DNA of 64,000 nucleotides from Verticillium longisporum (lineage: Eukaryota > Ascomycota > Sordariomycetes > Glomerellales > Plectosphaerellaceae). Numbering within the stretch: position 1 is the stretch's first letter; every line of letters starts with the position of its first letter. Below are positions 13,401-23,898 of this stretch, one piece after another. The DNA is taken from positions 3,410,001-3,474,000 of the forward strand of contig JAETXT010000011.1 of assembly GCA_019188255.1 (NCBI GenBank). The letters are read 5' to 3'. Made by a program: the position numbers and the translations under genes. A model generated the notes under the pieces. It saw only the letters and a list, made by a program, of their open reading frames with translations. It searched no databases and had not been told where the DNA came from.

Positions 13401-14447
13401 TCTCGAGTAAGGTTTGAAGAACGCTTGCACAGCACAGCACACGATTGATGCCCGCATTTCGTGACGCGGTTGTCCCCAAGACTTGTCATCCATCAGGTAA
13501 TCCGGCAATACAAAATTCATGCAATTAACTAAAAACATGCACATTGTCAGCTTTGCCCCTGGCATACAGGCCCACAGAAGCTCCAATGTCTCGTGTCGCT
13601 GGGACTGGTCTGGACTGGGCCCCGAGGCGGAGACAGACACCACCAGGCACAACAGCTGGTTCGCTCCCCTACCCCATTTCGCCCATGTCCTTTTGGGACT
13701 TCGCACTGGACTGCCCGAGCTTGAATCAAGCTTAGGAGATTGTTCCGAGCCTAGTTCCAGATGGCAGGTTAGAGGTGCAGCAGAACCCCAGTGATTGTGG
13801 CAGGGGCCGCCATGGTCAACCACGAGGATCACCCCAGCTCTCAGTACGATTCGGGGGGCGCCCAAATGCGGAGATGGATCACCCAGCACCAGGTGCCGGG
13901 CGAATGAGACGGGACGAAGACCACCAACACAACTACCATCGTTCCCTTTGCGGAGGCAGCCTCCCAGGTTCCACCAATCCAGCCGCCAAGGGGCTCACCC
14001 TCTTGGTCAGGAGCCCCTGGCCTTCCGTCGACTAGATTGTTCGAGGTTAAGTGACGTGACAACACTTGTCCTGGCCCCTGTGGCCCTGTGGGTTTCTGTT
14101 AGCTTGGTAGCTTCACAGCTGATTGCTAGCACATCGGAGCGGGATGGCCAGACGACGGATCAGGTCCGATGGCTTTCTGCCCTCCCTTGGCCTTGACTGA
14201 GTGAGACTTGAATTGGGGAAATTGTCTGTCCGTCAATCAAACGCCATGGCCGTGTGGCGGCGATGATGGGGTCCAGGTCAAGGAAGAATGTATATAAGAA
14301 GTCATGGCCAGCCGTCGAAGGGGCAGAACATCTCCAGACAGCAAGACACTTCAGCTTCTACAGTTCACTTCTTTGACTATTTTCCACAGTCCAACTCTTT
14401 TTTCAACATACAAACTTGACAACAACCTTCCGACCCCAACCATCAAA
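10457..14447. other. long gene-poor intergenic region
   Basis: About 4 kb without a convincing gene. Frames of 90-209 codons on both strands (for example minus 11878-12507 and minus 13395-13889) overlap one another, have no domain motifs and low-complexity composition, so I read them as chance. The last 500 bases hold the pectate lyase promoter. I see no transposase, reverse transcriptase or terminal repeat. Confidence 0.5.
14291..14298 (+). promoter_or_regulatory. TATA box of the pectate lyase gene
   Basis: TATATAAG lies about 150 bases before the ATG. It is followed by a pyrimidine-rich leader and CAACATAC/AACCATCAAA just before the start codon, the typical arrangement of a strongly inducible fungal secreted-enzyme gene. 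Confidence 0.6.
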
Positions 14448-15300
14448 ATGAAGTTCTCCCCCGCCATCACCGCCGCCGTGTCGGCCGTCGCCTCTGCGCA
14501 GACTCTCAACATCCCTACCCGCTCTGGCAGCATCGTCTCTCTGGCCCAGCCTTCCACCATCAGCGGCTCCAAGGACTTCGGCAACAAGGAGTTTGACCGT
14601 GGCCGCACCTGCGACACCGACGCCGACACTGGCTCTGACTCCGCCGTCTTCATCCTCGAGAACGGTGCCAGCATCAGCAACGTGAGTTTCGGCTCAATGT
14701 CATAGCAAATAACCTCTCTCTCTAACCTACATCTCAGGTCATCATCGGCTCCAACCAGCTCGAGGGTGTTCACTGCAAGGGCGCCTGCACCCTGACCAAC
14801 GTCTGGTTCCGTGACGTCTGCGAGGGTAAGCCTTCTTTCCTTTCTGCAACACAATATTCAAAGAACGGCCTCGCTAACACTCTCTTCAAGACGCCATCTC
14901 TGCCCTCGGCAGCGGCAACGTCCTCATCAAGGGCGGAGGTGCCCAGAACGCCAAGGACAAGGTCGTCCAGCACAACGGCCGCGGCACTGTTACCATCGAT
15001 GGCTTCACCGTCATCAACGCCGGCAAGCTTTACCGTGGCTGCGGTGACTGCACTGGCAACGGCGGCCCCCGCAACGTTGTCATCAAGAACGTCAAGGCCT
15101 ACGGCATGACCTCCGACCTTGTCGGCATCAACTCTAACTATGGCGATGTGGCGACCATCAGCAACTCCTGCGGAACCACCAAGAAGGTCTGCCAGGAGTA
15201 CAAAGGTGTGACCAAGGGCAACGGCAGCTCCTCCAAGGTTTCCACCACGGCCAACTGCCAGGGGGCCCAGGGCAAGCTCGCCAAGCTCCCCGCCTGCTAA
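14448..15300 (+). CDS. secreted pectate lyase, polysaccharide lyase family 3
   Basis: Cleaves de-esterified pectin (polygalacturonate) by beta-elimination outside the cell. Exons 14448-14681, 14738-14825 and 14891-15300 give 243 aa, the usual length of fungal PL3 enzymes. It has a signal peptide ([17 protein letters not shown], cleavage before QTLNIP), a parallel beta-helix pattern of [22 protein letters not shown] and [12 protein letters not shown], and many cysteines. VCEDAIS, split by intron 2, and [10 protein letters not shown] are PL3-typical segments. It ends in GKLAKLPAC. The gene stands alone, preceded by a TATA box, which suits substrate-induced expression in a plant-associated fungus. 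Confidence 0.95.
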
Positions 15301-17494
15301 ACGGCTCGGCCGTGACTCTCGGCTGGAAGACGCGCTCTGTGAGCGCGGGATGAAAGCCAGAAGGCCCTCGTGTGTTGAGTGTTGCCAATTTCTGTACATA
15401 GTTTGAGCATCCAGGCTTCCCATTGATGTGGCCATAAAAGGTCGCTAGCGGTTGAAAGTCCTCCTAGTTGAGGGCTTGGTCTCGAAGCGAATACATACAC
15501 CCAAAATTTTCTTGCCTCGATTAACTTCTGCGCTACCTGCCTCCCCTGTGTTTGCATCAAGGCTTCTACAGCTGTGTGACGGCTTGTGCTCGTAAGCACG
15601 CCACACCTTCCATTGAAGAAACGGATCAAATACACATATTCGTGGTGTCCTGTTCGCAGAATCCAAGAAATTCGGTTTGAGGGCGGTGGCAAAGCTGCGA
15701 CTTGAGCATCGGAGCCAGGTTCCGCTTCTGAAGCAAGACCGTCTGGTTCACGTTTCTGAAGAGGGAACTTGTCTATTTCTTGTGCGACGCGAAAGTGCGC
15801 CCTCACCCTTCCGAACCAACTCGCAATACAGAAGTAAGAATATGCGTCGCGAGCTTGGGTCCTGACTCGCCACAATCCTTTGTTTGCGATCGTGGTGCGG
15901 GAAGCGGACGTGCGCGGTGAACGATTCAGTGACATGTTCGCTCAACAAAAGACGATCGATGGGGACATCGCCAAGCACTAAACGTGACGCTCCAGATATG
16001 AGGGCCAGCATGACCCCTGCCCTGGTCGGTCGAGGGAGTCCCTTGAAACCTTGCTGCCAGGCCTTGACCCCCGGCCAAGAAGCCCCCCTGCCAAACCATC
16101 TCGTGATAGTGTCTTGGCTGTCTGGACAGGGCCACCAGACCTAGTTGTGGTCAATAACATGCGCGTTTGTGATTGCACCTTAATGAAGTCATATGAAATC
16201 GCAACGATGCCCGGCGCATCATGAATCTGCTCACATTTTCACTGCATTGGCCATAGTCACCGTCTTTTCTCTTCCCGTTTGGGTAGAGCGAGGACCTTGA
16301 ATGGCATGCTGTGACTCGCGGCCATGGATCGGGTCCGAGAAGAGGCAGGACCTTTGCTGGATACTATCCATGTTGCCGCAACCCTTTATTGCTACAATAT
16401 GAGGCGGTTGGGTCAATTGACCGATATTGTGAGTGGTGGAGTCGGGGATGCCGTGCAGGTTGTCGTGGTGTAGATTCGGCCGACGCGATCACTCACGCCG
16501 AGCTGGGATATTGTTGCGTATCATGTGGCTCAGTTGTATGTCCGAGCAATCCGGACACCGACAATTATCGGCCGTCTTCGCAATCTGGGTGGCTCGGCGG
16601 CTGATCAGTGTTGTTAACGATCAGGCTCTCGGGTTCGGAGGTGTTGGGCAGTCGTGAGAAAAGGGGGTGGCGAGGATGGAGGCGGAGGGGACGGAGATCT
16701 GACAATGGGAAGGAATGGGCAAAGCCCCAGGCTACAAAAGGAGGTATCTTAAAGTGGCAACGTTGGTCATTTTTTGCACAGCCCAGCAACAGCGGCATCA
16801 CATCAGTGGAGGCGGACGCTTTGGAAACTTCTACTGATGGCGGTGGTCCCGAATTCGCACCACTGGCTCCAGCTGGATCCAACCCTCCGAGAGGAGTGGG
16901 ACAGCCGGTGGCAAGAGCTATCTTGTCTTCAAAACTCTGCTTCATTACCCCATAGATCGTCTCCGGCTGCGCTCTCGGTTGCCGCCAGGCTCTCGGTTCT
17001 GGACATCATCCAACAAGCCTCTGGTCAGATCCGTTGCTGAGGACAAGGCAGAAGGGAGCGCCAAATCTAGAGGCCCATTTAACTTTTCGTTCACTCCTCC
17101 AAATCTTAGGTACACGGTTGTAACCTCGTTTCTCACTTGTGCCACAGACATGATCCTCCTGTCTTCCTTAGAGGCTCTCTACCAGTGTCACAAGACATTC
17201 AGACGTCTCAGCCCCGCTACTTGCTGCTCAAGGCTGTCTCCTTGGCGATTTCTGTGATTCCATGAGAATCTTGTATTTTACTGGCTGATCGAGCTGCTTC
17301 TACCCGTGAGCCTTCAGCTCGGCCGCACTCTATGTGATGCTGTGCTACAACGGTAAACTGATCCTGATGGCTTGGCTTTCTCCCCCTCGCCTAGATATTC
17401 TCATCCCGGGTTCCTCCTGAAACCTGTTTTGCCTGGAGCGCTCATCAACAGTGAATTGATTTGATTCTTGAATATTCAGACTTTACCCGTGACG
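15301..17494. other. intergenic, pectate lyase 3' side to membrane-protein promoter
   Basis: About 2.2 kb with only chance-like frames (longest about 212 codons, largely antisense to the pectate lyase 3' region). I see no domain motif, RNA gene or mobile element. Confidence 0.5.
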
Positions 17495-18414
17495 ATGATC
17501 CTCCTCCGTATTGTCACCACTATCATCGTCAGAACGTGTCTCGCAACATGCTTTCAGAGCTTGGAAAAACAAACTGCCATGGACGATTCGGACGATCCTC
17601 AGTTTATCGGATATTTTCTGGACGGTCCAGCCAGTCTGCCGGCCCCTCCCCTCTTGTCCTGGGACTCTCATCAATAGCGATGGCTTTCTAACACATACAG
17701 CTGAACGACTGACCCTGTCGTCGGGCACGAGCTGGTCGTCCTCCAGCACAATTGCCGGGGAGTGCAGCACATCCCCGTGCGTTCTCGCCGTCGATTGCAC
17801 CAATAATATCCTGACCTTGGCGAACAACGACAAGCGAACTTGGTATGGGTGCCTCGAAAGACTGACCGATATTCAGCTGACGGACTAGTGCTGAGAGCTT
17901 TGCATGCGAGACCATGACAATTTACGAAACCTACCCTTTCGGCAAGCCGAGCGCGAAGAACTACAAATGTAGACTAGGCTGGTCGGCACACACGATCTAC
18001 CGAGCGTTTGCCGAAGAGACGACGACATCTCTCGAGCCGCCCGCTCCTACAGACGTCCCATCTGTGACTCCGAGCCCGAACCGGTCGACCACGCCAGACA
18101 CAGATCCGCAAACCTCATCAGTGGCGTCCGCGGAAACGCAGGAAGCAAACTTTGATCAAGGAGAAACCTCGGGCAGCAAGGCCTGGATCGCCGGCGCGGT
18201 TGCCGGCCCCATCGTAGGGCTGGCTGTGCTGGCGTTTGTCTTTTGGCTGGGGATGCGACATCAGCGCCGGAAAAAGGTGCCTGCAGATGAGGCGGCGGCG
18301 GCCGGGGACAAGCCACGGGAGTTGCATGAGTCCTTGTATTCGCCGGCATTGTCGGAACTACCCGGGCATGGGTCTCCGAATGGAGCGATGAAGACGCCCG
18401 GTGCTTCGTCGTGA
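17495..18414 (+). CDS. single-pass membrane protein with Cys-rich ectodomain
   Basis: Predicted 265 aa from exons 17495-17624, 17701-17842 and 17889-18414. It starts with a hydrophobic signal-like stretch (MILLRIVTTIIV), then a Cys-containing domain (ECSTSPCVLAVDC, CAESFACETMTIYE, YKCRLGWSAHTIYRAF), a Ser/Thr/Pro-rich stalk, one membrane helix (AGAVAGPIVGLAVLAFVFW), a basic stop-transfer (RHQRRKK) and a cytoplasmic tail. This layout is common among fungal cell-surface proteins of unknown role; sensing or wall anchoring are guesses. Intron 1 has a weak donor (GTCCAG) but a good branch point (TTCTAAC) and acceptor (ACATACAG); intron 2 is only 46 nt. Both joins are hand-inferred, so the N-terminal half is less certain than the tail. 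Confidence 0.62.
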
Positions 18415-18853
18415 GAGCCATGCGCCAGGATGACAGCAATTCGAGGGGGAAGCCTCTTTCGATGTTCTTTGCAGTGCACAGACACAATGGCATACTGCGG
18501 CTCTGTACTCCCGGGCGTCAAAGAAACATCTTCCGTGACCGCGAACGCCTCGCCTCGTTTACTTTGGCCGACTGGCTTCATAATTGTGGCTTGCGATGGG
18601 CTGGCTGAAGATGAAACCGCCAAATGAGCACAAGAAGCAAAGACAGAGATGAACGGAGAGATATAAAAAGTTTAATGGGATATTGTACATTCCGCTAATT
18701 AAGATGGCGTGATATGGTACATAATATACAGGTATTGTGACAGGGTCCGGGACCATTGTGCGTATTATTGATGGTGGAAGACAGAGTGCGCAATGAGATG
18801 GTCCTATCGAGGCTCTGTAGTCGCAAGATACGCATGCATCTCGGTCATCGTCT
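18415..18853. other. convergent 3' intergenic
   Basis: Downstream regions of the membrane-protein gene (plus) and the Mtf2-like gene (minus). An AT-rich patch at 18655-18735 is suited to polyadenylation. I see no gene. Confidence 0.45.
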
Positions 18854-20065
18854 TTAAGATCGGTCGTCCCTCACAGCGGGGGTGATCTTGTTCACCAAGC
18901 TAGTCAGCTGGGCGCGGACATCGAAGCTGTAGTCAGGCATTGTGGCTAGCACCTGCGTGAAGGGCCCCTGTGACTCGCTACCGATGCCATCCAGCGAGGC
19001 CTCGATGGCCCTGACAAGTTCGAGCGTCCCTTTGTCAAAGCTCAGACCGGCGTGCTGCATTTCTTGGAGAAGGCCAATGACACCGCGGACGTCGCCGTTG
19101 CGACGCCAGTAAATGGTGGCCAGCTCGTTGAAGAAGATGGTCGTAGCGCCAAGGACGTACGAGGCGAAGCCTAGCTCGCGAACACGGGGGAGGAGGTTGA
19201 AGACGAGGGGCGACGATCGGGCGAACTCCGTATCAAGGGCTTTCAGAGCCCGGAGTAGGTGCTGGGAGTATAGAGGGCCATAAAGGTTCATGTCGAGCTT
19301 CTCTTGCGTCTCTTCGGCCGCTACGTTGGGAATATCTGCGACGCCTAGCTTGTCGATCATGGAGAAGACCTCGCGGTTCAGAACGTTCCAGACGTCCAGA
19401 TCAGTGCGGCACTCCTTGACCAGCGAGTCGAATCGCTCAATTTCGGCTTCACGGGCCTGTTTTTGCGCTTCCAGTTGCTCTTGAACGAGGGGGTCAACCT
19501 CGACTGGTTTGATTTCCTCTGCTGCAACGGCTTCTTGGACTCTGGTCTGGTGACCCAATGCAGCACGCACTGAACGGCGCAGCGAAGCAGGGTACTTGAG
19601 CATCCACTCAGGCGTGTCGGCGTCGGCCGATGCGGAGGAGGTATCTTGGTTTTGCGTCCCCAGAGCTTCTCGCAAAGCTCGCATTGTTCGGTCTTGACTG
19701 TCTTGCGGCGCATCGGGACCGAGGCCAGGGAACAGGGCGCCATTGCGACTGCGCTTGGCTAGGTCGGCGAAAATGTCGTTGAAGGCTCGCTTCTCGGTTG
19801 GGGTAATGGTCGATGCATGACGCTTGTTTCGCTCCCGACGGGTGCCATCTTGGCTTTCGGAGTTGCCCTCGTGCCTGGAAGGTTCTTTTGCGGGCTCTCC
19901 AGCCCATTCGAAGGGAATGGTATCGAGGTTTCGATCTTGCGAACGTCGATTTGCGCGAAGGCTACTGGCGTGGAAACATCGCAGCGAGGTCAGGGCAAGG
20001 GGCGTCTTTGATGCTGCGCACTGCAGGGTCCTCGTATGGTAGAGGAATGGAAGTAATGTCGACAT
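18854..20065 (-). CDS. Mtf2-like mitochondrial RNA-maturation protein
   Basis: Intronless, 403 aa. The N-terminus (MSTLLPFLYHTRTLQ... HASSLRANRRSQ) is rich in Arg, Ser and Leu with few acids, a mitochondrial targeting sequence. The middle contains an FNDIFADL segment and the second half is helical (WNVLNREVFSMIDKLG, YSQHLLRALKALD, LGFASYVLGATTIFFNELA, GVIGLLQEMQHAGLSFDKGTLEL), the pattern of the fungal Mtf2-like C-terminal domain. In yeast Mtf2/Nam1 acts in mitochondrial mRNA processing and couples transcription to translation. The ATG at 20065 is real and shortly followed by the presequence. It shares its promoter with CMR1 on the other strand. Confidence 0.78.
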   Translation of the reverse strand: MSTLLPFLYHTRTLQCAASKTPLALTSLRCFHASSLRANRRSQDRNLDTIPFEWAGEPAKEPSRHEGNSESQDGTRRERNKRHASTITPTEKRAFNDIFADLAKRSRNGALFPGLGPDAPQDSQDRTMRALREALGTQNQDTSSASADADTPEWMLKYPASLRRSVRAALGHQTRVQEAVAAEEIKPVEVDPLVQEQLEAQKQAREAEIERFDSLVKECRTDLDVWNVLNREVFSMIDKLGVADIPNVAAEETQEKLDMNLYGPLYSQHLLRALKALDTEFARSSPLVFNLLPRVRELGFASYVLGATTIFFNELATIYWRRNGDVRGVIGLLQEMQHAGLSFDKGTLELVRAIEASLDGIGSESQGPFTQVLATMPDYSFDVRAQLTSLVNKITPAVRDDRS

Positions 20066-20444
20066 GGTTGCGGTGGTCGATGTTGTTTCCGCTGTCGACC
20101 GGGCAGCCTCAACGAAATTTTACTGAAGCTTCGTCGATGTCGAGGCACGGACGAGATGCTCGACCCCTGTCGCATGTCTTACATAATATTCCCATGACGC
20201 GCTGGCGCATGACTTCGCGTCGCGAGCTACCGCGCTTGGTCCAATTCAATTAACGCGTCTTCCTTCTTCTGGCCTGCTCGTCTGGCGCCCATCATTCATT
20301 CCCCTCGGCTGCCTAATTCCGTCATTGATTCGATTAGCTTCAGAAGGAAGTATCTTCCTCTTTTGCGGCCTCTGCGCCTCTCTTTTCCTGGACACTCTCT
20401 TTCCCCGAGACCCAATGCGCAAGTGGCTCATCCCGCAATCCAAA
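20066..20444. promoter_or_regulatory. divergent promoter, Mtf2-like / CMR1, with one MCB-type box
   Basis: About 380 bases serve both genes. An ACGCGT (MluI cell-cycle box, bound by Mbp1-Swi6-type factors in yeasts) is at 20253-20258. A single 6-mer can occur by chance, but CMR1 is a replication-stress factor, so the site is plausible. Confidence 0.35.
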
Positions 20445-22223
20445 ATGCCCGTCACCAGGAGATCGACGGGGAGAACGGAGGTGAAAGCAAAACCACAGTA
20501 CAAGGAGGATTCGGATTCAGAAACCGACGAACTTGCACGAGATGAGCAGGCACCTGAACCCGAATCTCCGCCGGTGCCGGTCAAAAAAGAGGCCCCCGCT
20601 ACTATGAGCGCCTTTGAGAAGCGTCGTCTCGAGAACATCGCTGCGAACCAAGCCCTGCTGAAGGACATCTCGGCGACTGCAAGCAAGATTATACCGGCGT
20701 CCAAGCCCACACCTACCCGAGCATCCAAACCGTCAAAGAGAACTCGAGATGCGCCTGTCAAGCGCGAACCAGCCATGGCCACGCGACGCAGCTCGCGTGT
20801 CGCTGGTCTTGGCCCCGACAAGGACGACGCAAAGCGTGCGTTTGAGGACACGGCACTCGAGTCACCTCTCGAGCGAGCGAAACGCATGCGTTTCTCTGGC
20901 GACTTGAACCTCGGCGATGCCCTTGTGGAGGGGAAGAAGTGGAGCGCGGGCCTCGAGGGTCTACAGGGTCTTAAGGGGCTTTCCCGTGGTGCTCAACCCG
21001 GCCAGCGAACGTTCACAGTGGACGATATCAAGAATACGACCGACAAAGACCTGAAGGACCTGCGACTGCGCATGGATGGCCTCAAGCTCTACGAGGGTTG
21101 GATGCCAAACAGTACGTTGCTTTTCGCTTGACACTGGCGCGTTGCATTTTTTTTCGTTCTGGCTCTAGCAACAAGTGGCTGACATCTCCTAGCTATCAAA
21201 ATCACGCCTCAGCGGGTCTACTCCCTCGGTTTCCATCCTACAGAAGACAAACCTGTCATTTTCGCGGGCGATAAGGAAGGCGCGATCGGCGTGTTCGATG
21301 CCTCTCAGAAAGCTCCGGAACCTCCTGAAGACGAGGACGAGGAGTGGGATGAGCCTGACCCGATCATCAGCGCCTTCAAATTCCACACGAAGACAGCCTC
21401 GGCCTTTGTCTTCTCGCCAGCCGACGACAACGCCGTATACACGTCTTCTTACGATTCGACGATCCGAAAGCTCGATCTCGAAAAGGGCATGTCTGTGCAG
21501 GTGTTTGCCCCCGATGATGTGATGGAGGACATGCCCATGTCGGCAATGGAGATGCCGACCAATGATTCGAACCTACTCTACTTTTCGACACTTCACGGCG
21601 GTTTCGGACGTCATGATATCCGGACACCTTCAGGCGAGCACAAAGTCTGGAGTTTATCCGATAATAAGATCGGCGGCTTCTCCCTGCATCCGCTTCAGCC
21701 TCATCTGGTCGCTACAGCGTCGCTCGACCGAACGATGAAGATTTGGGACCTTCGAAAGATAACCGGCAAGGGCGATCTCCAGCATCCTGCGCTGCTGGGT
21801 GAGCACGAATCTAGGCTTTCTGTCTCATATGCGTCGTGGAGCCCTGCCGGTCATCTCGCCACATCATCGTACGACGACACGATCAAAATTTATGACTTTA
21901 CTACTGCCAGCACCTGGGCGCCGGGCCACGACATTGGTGCAGATAATATGACGCCAGCGGTGCAGGTCAAACACAACAACCAGACCGGTCGGTGGGTCAC
22001 CATCCTGAAGCCCAAGTGGCAGCTGCAGCCGAGAGACGGCATTCAGAAGTTCACAATCGGGAATATGAACAGGTTCGTGGATGTCTTTGCAGCGGATGGC
22101 GAGCAAATCGCTCAGCTCGACGGCGATGGCATCACTGCAGTGCCGGCAGTGGCGCACTTTCACCCTACCCTGGACTGGGTCGCGGGAGGCAACGGCAGTG
22201 GGAAGTTGACGCTCTGGATGTAA
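20445..22223 (+). CDS. CMR1: WD40 DNA-damage-binding protein Cmr1
   Basis: Exons 20445-21111 and 21193-22223, 565 aa. A basic disordered N-terminus (MPVTRRSTGR...) is followed by the family signature FEKRRLENIAANQALLKDI, RRSSRVAGL, and then WD40 blades (YSLGFHPTEDKPVIFAGDKEG, FVFSPADDNAVYTSSYDSTIRKLDL, ATASLDRTMKIWDLRK, ASWSPAGHLATSSYDDTIKIYDF, FHPTLDWVAGGNGSGKLTLW). Yeast Cmr1 (YDL156W; WDR76 in animals) binds damaged DNA, associates with chromatin and collects in intranuclear quality-control sites under replication stress. I chose the ATG at 20445 because family members begin MP.RR; an in-frame ATG at 20415 would add ten residues and is equally possible. Confidence 0.9.
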
Positions 22224-23898
22224 GCACACGAGATGTTGTATGAATACTGGTTTTTGTCCTTTGGATGTTTCAAGCGAGGGTGTTCAAGGGTTGGCTGGTA
22301 TGCCGTCGTGCTTGTTCGCGGATTGGTTTGTGGCTCTATCATGTCGATGTAGGCCTGGCAAGGCAGCTGTGCATGAGCACGGCTTATCACTCAGAGCTGA
22401 ATCTAAAAAGCATGTCGCTACATTTGATCCTGTTCCAAGCAGTGGCAGGCAGAGTTGACAATGTAGAATGAAGTGCTCTAGGTAAAGGAACGCGACAACG
22501 ACCCCGCTGCCATTCAGAGGTCTCCATTCTGACCGATGAATTTGTGATGGCAACAGACGGACAAGTTGAAGTGCAAAAGTTCGCTATCGGGTTTTTTCCT
22601 CCCAGCATGGTTTTCACCTCCGTTGCTCTGGCTACACTGACAGGTGGTGATGACGATGAAGACGCTTATTCGTCTTTGTTATGGCTTGCATGAAGTGGTC
22701 ATCTCATTCAGGGGAGTCCAATTTGATAGATCGTAGGGCTTGAGGGCTGATCCCTGTGGTCTGAGGTTTGTCCAGGGAAGATCAACTCGCGACTTTGAGG
22801 TGCGTTACTCGGTTGGCCTTTGGGCGGAGGCTTTCCGAGCGGCAGGGAATGCTCGGGTTGAGTGCTAAATCTGGGGCACTGCTCAACGGTCCACAAAAGG
22901 ATAAGCTTATTGTGCACTGTCACCACGGTAAAACCATGGCAAAAAGGAAGAAATATTAAATAGCCACCACCTATATATGGCAGACGCGAGTATGATCTGA
23001 TCAATATCATCAGGATGAAGTCCAAAAGAGGAAAGCCTGCTGATAGAGTCATGGAACATCACATGTGATAGATCGGGTGATGGTGGATAGGGAAACTGAG
23101 GGCGCCCTGTGACGGGGTCCAGTAGCACGAGGCACACTGTGGGTTCCGTTCAAGGGACATGGTGCCCGTGTGGGGATAGGTTGTCGTCATTGGAGCCTTC
23201 GATAGGCTTGGCCAGGCAGTCGTGCCGGATGGCCCAGGGCAGCCCACGGGCCAGTGTCTTCGATTCTAGGCTGTTATCGCTATCGGGATGGTTGATAGCG
23301 CTCGTTACAGGGGAGACAACCCCCACCAGGACCCCCAGTAAGTATCCGCACAGCCAATCACGATCCAGAAAGTGCCCTGACCCCCGGCCCGGCAGCGGAT
23401 GGCGCCAACCCTTAGCTGACCATCCAGGCTCCTGCCCCCTCCTCCAGCTCCCAGGGTCCCAGCGTGTCCGTGTCTGAGTCCTCGACTCTCCATTGTTGCT
23501 TCAACGGGCAACTGATGCAGACCAACATCCACGACAGATCTATCATCACCAATGGAGGCGTGCAACCCTGAGATATACCGGCACCCATCATCAACCTAGT
23601 CAGGCAGCCAACCGTCCAGTCGCCTGACCGACCGAAAGGCCGACCACCCACCCATCCGCCTCCTCCGAACTTGACCGACTGATCGAGTGCCCGGACATTT
23701 CGGATCCTCTTCGACCTTTGTGCCTCGAGCTGGGCGATCCCCGAAACTACCTACTTCTGCCTGCTGTCAGCCTGCCAACCTGTCAGCTCCCGATCGTGAC
23801 CCTGTCACCGCAACCTGTCTGACCCTTCCTCCGACACGCCCCCTTCTTCGGCGGATACCTCTTCACACCTCTACGGCTGCCCGCCACCAGCCGCTGTC
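22224..23898. other. intergenic with likely long 5' leader of ATG26
   Basis: About 1.7 kb with only short, motif-free frames. The 3' part (23590-23898) is strongly pyrimidine/C-rich on the plus strand (many CCACC, CCTCC, CTTC runs), typical of a long fungal 5' leader. No gene called. Confidence 0.45.

Noticed and set aside
13395..13889. 164-codon minus-strand frame
   Set aside because: Mirror of a plus-strand open frame in GC-rich DNA, with no recognisable sequence pattern.
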